From Desulfatibacillum alkenivorans DSM 16219 (GTDB taxonomy: Bacteria; Desulfobacterota; Desulfobacteria; Desulfobacterales; Desulfatibacillaceae): a stretch of DNA of 64,000 nucleotides. The notes below the pieces were generated by a model. It saw nothing but the letters and a program-made list of their open reading frames with translations, did no database searches and was not told where the DNA came from. Made by a program: the position numbers and the translations under genes. Location of the stretch: assembly GCF_900142135.1 (NCBI RefSeq), contig NZ_FQZU01000003.1, forward strand, positions 124,001 through 188,000, in the 5' to 3' direction. This document shows, piece by piece, positions 60,324-64,000 of the stretch. Positions within the stretch are counted from its first letter, which is position 1, and each line of letters opens with the position of its first letter.

Positions 60324-61898
60324 TTACAGATGTTTGAAATCGAACACCTGGACATGCCTGCCCTTGAAAACGCGCTCTGCGTCTTCGGGGCTGGAAATGC
60401 CTGCCAGGGCGGATTGCAGGTCGCCCTGGGGCTCATGGCCGGAAACCAGGATAATGTTTTCCAGGCCCACCTTTTTATCCAGCACAAACCAATCCTCATT
60501 CGGCAATTCCAAAACATCCCCGGCCTTTAAACGGCCGCTGTACAATTCGCTGGCGACTTTGCCGGGACCGATGTGAATGACGTGCACATAAGCGTCCCGA
60601 TCAACGGACGCCTTCACCTTTAGGGCGTCTCCGGATTCCAGCTTCCATCCAGGCTCCATGGTGAACACGTCAGGCCCGGCGGGACCCAAGGCGCTCACCC
60701 GGTTTAGCTGGCTGTCGTTTTTTCGGGCGAGCACAGCCAGGCTTCCCGTTGGAAGAATCGAAGGCCGGGATGAGACGGCCGCCAACTCCGCATCCCTGGA
60801 AACCGGTTGATCGGCATCGTTGTTGGGAATAGCCAAAAAGACGAACAAGGCCAGACAGGCCGCGGCTGCCGCGGCGGCCAGTTTGGGCGTGAAAAATGAC
60901 GCCAATCCGGTTTGCAGCGCCTCCAGCCAGGACCTTTTTTCAGGCGCGAGGCGCAAGGCCTTTTCCAAGGCCGGCAATACAGCCGGCGCCGCGTCCTGCG
61001 CCATGGCCTCGCGAGCCGAAGTCCTCACGTCATGGGCCAGATCCATGGCGGCGCAATCCAGCGCCAGCGTCTCAATTATGGCGTCTTCCTCGGCCGGGTC
61101 CAGTTCTCCCAAGCCCAGAGCGACCGCCTGCTCCGTCCTTTGGGCGTCCAACTCTTCGTCCTTTGACTCCATGAGCCGGCGGAAGCCGTTCATTAAAGGC
61201 TCGTCAAGAGCCTCATCCCCGGCTTCAGCGCCGGAGGGCGAAGTCTCCATCCATGCTAACGCCTCGTTGTATTCTCTTTCTCTAAACGCCGGCCACAGGT
61301 CCCGGATCATGTGAAAGCAGCCTATGGACTCCCTAAAACGCTCGCCGATGCGCGAAAGGCGCTCCACGAGTTCAGCGGATTCAAGACCCCGGAAAAGAGC
61401 GCCCCCCAGCTCTTCTCTCACGCGGTCCATCATGGCGAATCGCACGACAAATTCATGGGCGGCCTCCCGAACCTCCAAGGCAAGATCCGGATGGTCTTCA
61501 AACAGCCGTGCGTCTTCTTCCAGGCGCAGGACCTGTTCCAGGAATTTTTCCAAAGAACGGGCCATGGCCCCAACTTCCCCGTTCAAGACCGCCTGCATGG
61601 CATCCCTGTCGTTTTCAAGGCTTTGAGCCAGGGCTGACTTCGCCTCGTCAATCATTCCGTCCAGAACAGCGCCGTAGCCTGCATAGTTTGCAGGCGCGCG
61701 TTCCTTGATCCTTCTTTGAGCCGCACAACTCCTTGCACGATGGCAAAGAGCGAGCGATAGCACATATCCCTGGGTGTATCCGGATGGCGGCGCGAGCCAG
61801 GATTGTGCAGCCCACAGGTGGATGCTGGCGTCCTCCGTGGCTTGATCAAAAAGATCGTCCCATGAAATGACGGGGGGCGTGTTTGGCGTTGTTGGCAT
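60324..61898 (-). CDS. Membrane-anchored protein with DUF4384-like periplasmic domain
   Basis: The 524-residue protein has about 340 mostly helical, acidic residues (no clear enzyme motif), one membrane helix at about 345-365 (LAAAAAAACLALFVFLAIP), and a C-terminal domain with GDALKVKASVDRDAYVHVIH and GRLKAGDVLELPNEDWF, similar to DUF4384 domains. Orientation would place the N-terminus in the cytoplasm and the C-terminal domain outside. A one-helix protein with a cytoplasmic helical part near a sigma-factor-like gene recalls anti-sigma arrangements, but no zinc-finger anti-sigma motif is seen. The gene follows the 258-residue gene at 61920 by 21 bases on the same strand. Confidence 0.6.
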   Translation of the reverse strand: MPTTPNTPPVISWDDLFDQATEDASIHLWAAQSWLAPPSGYTQGYVLSLALCHRARSCAAQRRIKERAPANYAGYGAVLDGMIDEAKSALAQSLENDRDAMQAVLNGEVGAMARSLEKFLEQVLRLEEDARLFEDHPDLALEVREAAHEFVVRFAMMDRVREELGGALFRGLESAELVERLSRIGERFRESIGCFHMIRDLWPAFREREYNEALAWMETSPSGAEAGDEALDEPLMNGFRRLMESKDEELDAQRTEQAVALGLGELDPAEEDAIIETLALDCAAMDLAHDVRTSAREAMAQDAAPAVLPALEKALRLAPEKRSWLEALQTGLASFFTPKLAAAAAAACLALFVFLAIPNNDADQPVSRDAELAAVSSRPSILPTGSLAVLARKNDSQLNRVSALGPAGPDVFTMEPGWKLESGDALKVKASVDRDAYVHVIHIGPGKVASELYSGRLKAGDVLELPNEDWFVLDKKVGLENIILVSGHEPQGDLQSALAGISSPEDAERVFKGRHVQVFDFKHL

Positions 61899-61919
61899 AG
61901 CGGTCGTCCTGCGAGGAGG

Positions 61920-62696
61920 TTATTGGTAAAGGTCTTCGTATTCGTCGAGATACTGCTTCCAATTGCCGCCCCCGCGCTTATGGCGCTTTTTCAGACGGCG
62001 CTTCTTTTTGGCGGATTCCCGGCCCTTGGCGCGCTCCCTGGCCTGGTCTGCCCGAGCCTGTTCCAAGCCCCATCCCGCCAGGCTGCACAGGTCCGTGTTT
62101 CTGGCCCGCGCTTCGTTGCGGATTTTTTCCACCTGGATGTCCCGCATTTCCGTAAAACTGACTCCCTCGCTGCCGTAACAGGTCATCAGGTTGTACGTCT
62201 CCGTCTCTTCCGGAAGCAGGGACGCCTTTAAAACCAAAGGCGCGTCAGGCATCAGGCAGAACATGTGGGCTTGTTCGTTGTCGCAATAATAATAAGCGTA
62301 CCTGGGAACCTGGCCTCCTTCCATGAGGCACTGCACCAGGGCGTTGCAATAAGCCTGCTCCAGCTGCTTCACCGACGCCGGACACCTGTCGAAAAGACGG
62401 CAGCCTTCCCGGCCGTCGTCGCAGGGCGGATTTTCAGGGCTGAATTTAAAAAAAGGGCAGCCGGCTTTTTCCAGGTCTGTGATGCACCGGCGGATCAACT
62501 CAATGTCCACGCTGCTGATTCTCTTCCAGGTGGTCTCGTATTGGGTGAGATTGGTAAGGTGCTTGACCGCGTGGCTGCGCAGCTTGGCTGCACGGCGAAA
62601 CAGGATGATTTGCAAAGGGCCATGATCCCTGATCCTCGGCGCATCCTGAGTCTCTTCCAGGTCGATCTCAAAAAATCTGGCATGATCACGCCACAT
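61920..62696 (-). CDS. Cysteine-containing protein of unknown function
   Basis: The 258-residue protein has scattered cysteines (AGCPFFKFSPENPPCDDGRE; GCRLFDRCPASVKQLEQAYC; YYCDNEQAHMFCLMPD), a helical basic tail (ARERAKGRESAKKKRRLKKR) and an acidic end. No membrane segment is present. The basic tail may bind nucleic acid. It is the first gene of a pair with the DUF4384-like gene and divergent from the coiled-coil gene at 62827. I do not recognise the family. Confidence 0.6.
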   Translation of the reverse strand: MWRDHARFFEIDLEETQDAPRIRDHGPLQIILFRRAAKLRSHAVKHLTNLTQYETTWKRISSVDIELIRRCITDLEKAGCPFFKFSPENPPCDDGREGCRLFDRCPASVKQLEQAYCNALVQCLMEGGQVPRYAYYYCDNEQAHMFCLMPDAPLVLKASLLPEETETYNLMTCYGSEGVSFTEMRDIQVEKIRNEARARNTDLCSLAGWGLEQARADQARERAKGRESAKKKRRLKKRHKRGGGNWKQYLDEYEDLYQ

Positions 62697-62766
62697 ACGA
62701 AGGGTCTCCTATTGATTGGATCTGCCTGTTAGTCCCGCCTTGAAATGAAATGGTGACATTTTTTTC

Positions 62767-62798
62767 TTGACGAATGAGTATTGAATACTACACAATAC
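62767..62798 (+). promoter_or_regulatory. Candidate promoter with inverted repeat upstream of the coiled-coil gene
   Basis: TTGACG (62767-62772) could be a -35 box, with TACACA (62789-62794) as a weak -10 at 16 bases. GTATTG (62778-62783) and CAATAC (62793-62798) form a 6-bp inverted repeat over this region, possibly an operator. Weak evidence overall. Confidence 0.35.
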
Positions 62799-62826
62799 AC
62801 ATAAGAAGCGCGCTGCGAGGCATGCC

Positions 62827-63309
62827 ATGACCCAAGACAAGTCCCATAAATCCTCCCCCCCTACAGGGGGGACTTGCACAGTCTCCGCCAAATCCAGGGT
62901 TAGAGAGCCGGGGGAAAACTCCAATGGCGCCGTGACCCTGTCCGGGTATGAAATGGAAGTCCTGCGTTCCCGGGAGCGAGCCCTGGACGCCCAGAAAATC
63001 GCGGAAGACGCCACCAGAAAGGCCGGAGCCGCCCAGGGGCGTAAGATCGTCCAGTCCGTCCGCCTGAAAAAAGGGGCGGCCCGGGAGGTCGTCTACCTCG
63101 CCAATACGGTTGAGGAGGCTTCCGCGGAAATCCGGGAAAGCGCCCGGCAGGCGCGCCTGTGCATGTTGGAAGCCATGGAAAGCGCCTCGGTGGAGTTTTC
63201 CCGCTTATTGGATAGGGAAGTGCGCCGGTCTTTGGAGAACGCCCGGGAGGCATTGTCCCGCATGGTGGAGGAGCGGGTTCGGGATGCCGCAAAAAAAGAA
63301 GAGGAATAG
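62827..63309 (+). CDS. Coiled-coil protein of unknown function
   Basis: The 160-residue protein has a disordered N-terminus (KSSPPTGGTCTVSAKSRVRE) and then continuous charged helix from about residue 40 (EVLRSRERALDAQKIAEDAT) to the end (RRSLENAREALSRMVEERVR). It has no membrane segment and one cysteine in each half. A second small coiled-coil gene follows after 33 bases. Both may form a filament or scaffold; no family recognised. Confidence 0.6.
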   Translation: MTQDKSHKSSPPTGGTCTVSAKSRVREPGENSNGAVTLSGYEMEVLRSRERALDAQKIAEDATRKAGAAQGRKIVQSVRLKKGAAREVVYLANTVEEASAEIRESARQARLCMLEAMESASVEFSRLLDREVRRSLENAREALSRMVEERVRDAAKKEEE

Positions 63310-63342
63310 CCTTGATTAAGCCTTAAAAAAAAGGAGCCAGCT

Positions 63343-63675
63343 ATGGAAGACAACCCCCTTAAGCCCGACCAAATGGTGCGCATCATCCAGGAGTCTTTGG
63401 AGCAGACGGTGCGCAGCCTGCAAACCCTACAGGAAGGGGTGGTCTCGGACATCCGGGACGCTTGCGGCAAGATTTCCCCAGGCCGGAGCTTTAAGCCGGG
63501 TAACTTTGAGACGGTGGAAAAGGAGCTTGCCGAGCAGCAGGCGCAGATGGTGGAGCGTCTGGAGGAGATAACCAGCGGCCTGGTCAACAACGAGATTTTT
63601 ACCGGCGTCTCTCAAACCGTGGAAGCGGCCGCCAAGAGTTTTGAAGAGATTTTAAAGAAGTTTTCCGGGGAATGA
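63343..63675 (+). CDS. Small coiled-coil protein of unknown function
   Basis: The 110-residue protein has AAAAGGAG at ideal distance before ATG 63343. It is helical with regular hydrophobic spacing (QMVRIIQESLEQTVRSLQTL; EKELAEQQAQMVERLEEITS) and a Gly/Pro kink in the middle (GKISPGRSFKPGNF). It follows the 160-residue coiled-coil gene, so they probably interact. Function unknown. Confidence 0.6.
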   Translation: MEDNPLKPDQMVRIIQESLEQTVRSLQTLQEGVVSDIRDACGKISPGRSFKPGNFETVEKELAEQQAQMVERLEEITSGLVNNEIFTGVSQTVEAAAKSFEEILKKFSGE

Positions 63676-63704
63676 TAGAATGATGCGCCCAAAACCGGAA
63701 GGGG

Positions 63705-64000
63705 CTATTCAAGCAGGTCTTCCCGGGTGAGTCCGTATTTTTGCAATGCCCGGGTGAGAACTGTTTTGAACTTGGCAAGAGATCCGGTTCCGGGGCGCGA
63801 AAACTGTTTTTTCAAGGCGTTGGTCTTTTTGTGCAGTTCTTCCTGGGTGAATGTCTCCCCTTGCAATTCCCTTTCAGCCATTTGTTCATAATTTAATCCG
63901 GCTAAATGCATGCGAATCAGGCGGGCGTCCCGGGGGGAAATGTCATCCAATGCCGCCAGGGCCAATGTCAAAACCTTTTCCCTTTGGCTGCGGATCAGGG
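63705..64000 (-). CDS. Sigma-70-family-like factor, C-terminal part (cut by window edge)
   Basis: The frame is open from base 64000 down to the stop at 63705, so the N-terminal part lies outside the window. The visible part reads LIRSQREKVLTLALAALDDI, then SPRDARLIRMHLAGLNYEQM and ends QKYGLTREDLLE. The PRDARLIRMHLAGLNYEQMAE segment strongly resembles region 4 of ECF-type sigma factors, where the helix-turn-helix contacts the -35 box. The middle (ELQGETFTQEELHKKTNALK) is longer than usual between the two helices. It is convergent with the coiled-coil gene. A TTG at 63971 is probably internal, not the start. Confidence 0.6.
   Translation of the reverse strand, partial: LIRSQREKVLTLALAALDDISPRDARLIRMHLAGLNYEQMAERELQGETFTQEELHKKTNALKKQFSRPGTGSLAKFKTVLTRALQKYGLTREDLLE

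Noticed and set aside
1-64000. CRISPR arrays, rRNA, tRNA, prophage or integrative element
   Set aside because: No regularly spaced repeats, no cloverleaf or rRNA-like segments, and no integrase, terminase or capsid-like frames were seen on reading both strands; a tRNA scan was not run.

Overview
The window reads as ordinary chromosome of a strictly anaerobic, sulfate-reducer-like deltaproteobacterium (Desulfobacteraceae type; a Desulfatibacillum-like genome is my best guess, from general family knowledge and not a database match). The pointers are the siroheme-dependent heme genes ahbC-hemB-ahbD, oxygen-sensitive [4Fe-4S] activase/dehydratase proteins, rubrerythrin with ferredoxin, many acyl-CoA enzymes, LptD (so an outer membrane) and moderately GC-rich codon use. 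I found no rRNA, tRNA, CRISPR array or intact transposase gene.

Layout. 1-6.3 kb: envelope polysaccharide genes on the minus strand (a GT4 glycosyltransferase cut by the window edge, a giant O-antigen-ligase/TPR protein, a GT39-like membrane protein with TPR). 6.6-8.4 kb: a ClpX-like AAA+ unfoldase without the N-terminal zinc domain. 8.5-12.5 kb: ahbC-hemB-ahbD plus a CBS/ACT protein. 12.9-18.9 kb: a KamA-type radical SAM enzyme, a two-piece RdgC-like gene, a nitronate monooxygenase-like enzyme, and a FIST sensor with a coiled-coil partner. 19.3-20.3 kb: a ParD-like antitoxin and zeta-toxin pair behind a palindromic operator. 20.3-38.8 kb: the metabolic core. It holds two sets of benzoyl-CoA-reductase/2-hydroxyacyl-CoA-dehydratase-like proteins. 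The second set is complete (two activases, a 462-aa and a 382-aa subunit) and lies downstream of thiolase, acyl-CoA ligase and two acyl-CoA dehydrogenase genes, with a GMC/Fe-S flavoprotein at its end. A divergent GntR regulator faces the operon across a perfect AATTGGT-N3-ACCAATT operator. The first set lacks the 462-aa-type subunit.

38.8-44.2 kb: two small unknown genes, nitroreductase and ferredoxin, a tandem-duplicated TetR protein, a 3-beta-HSD-like epimerase, a Cys-rich protein and a CBS protein. 44.2-53.9 kb: lptD, then surE, a YhaM-like nuclease, tmk, a fused cysteine synthase/cysteinyl-tRNA-synthetase-like protein whose HIGH and KMSKS motifs are degraded, an unknown protein, and a CoA ligase with an altered P-loop. 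53.9-64 kb: small genes missed by length filters, about 1 kb of apparently non-coding DNA, a YhaO/YhaN (SbcD/SbcC-like) pair, a zinc-ribbon PilZ protein, a DUF4384-like membrane protein, several uncharacterised coiled-coil proteins and the end of a sigma-factor-like gene.

How the parts fit. The 20-38 kb block looks like an inducible pathway that activates an acid to its CoA thioester, dehydrogenates it, performs a low-potential ATP-driven reduction or dehydration, and cleaves the product by thiolysis; the substrate cannot be read from sequence. The item most likely to hide unknown biochemistry is the CysK/CysRS-like fusion at 49-51.3 kb, which keeps every zinc/cysteine ligand but has lost the ATP-activation signatures.
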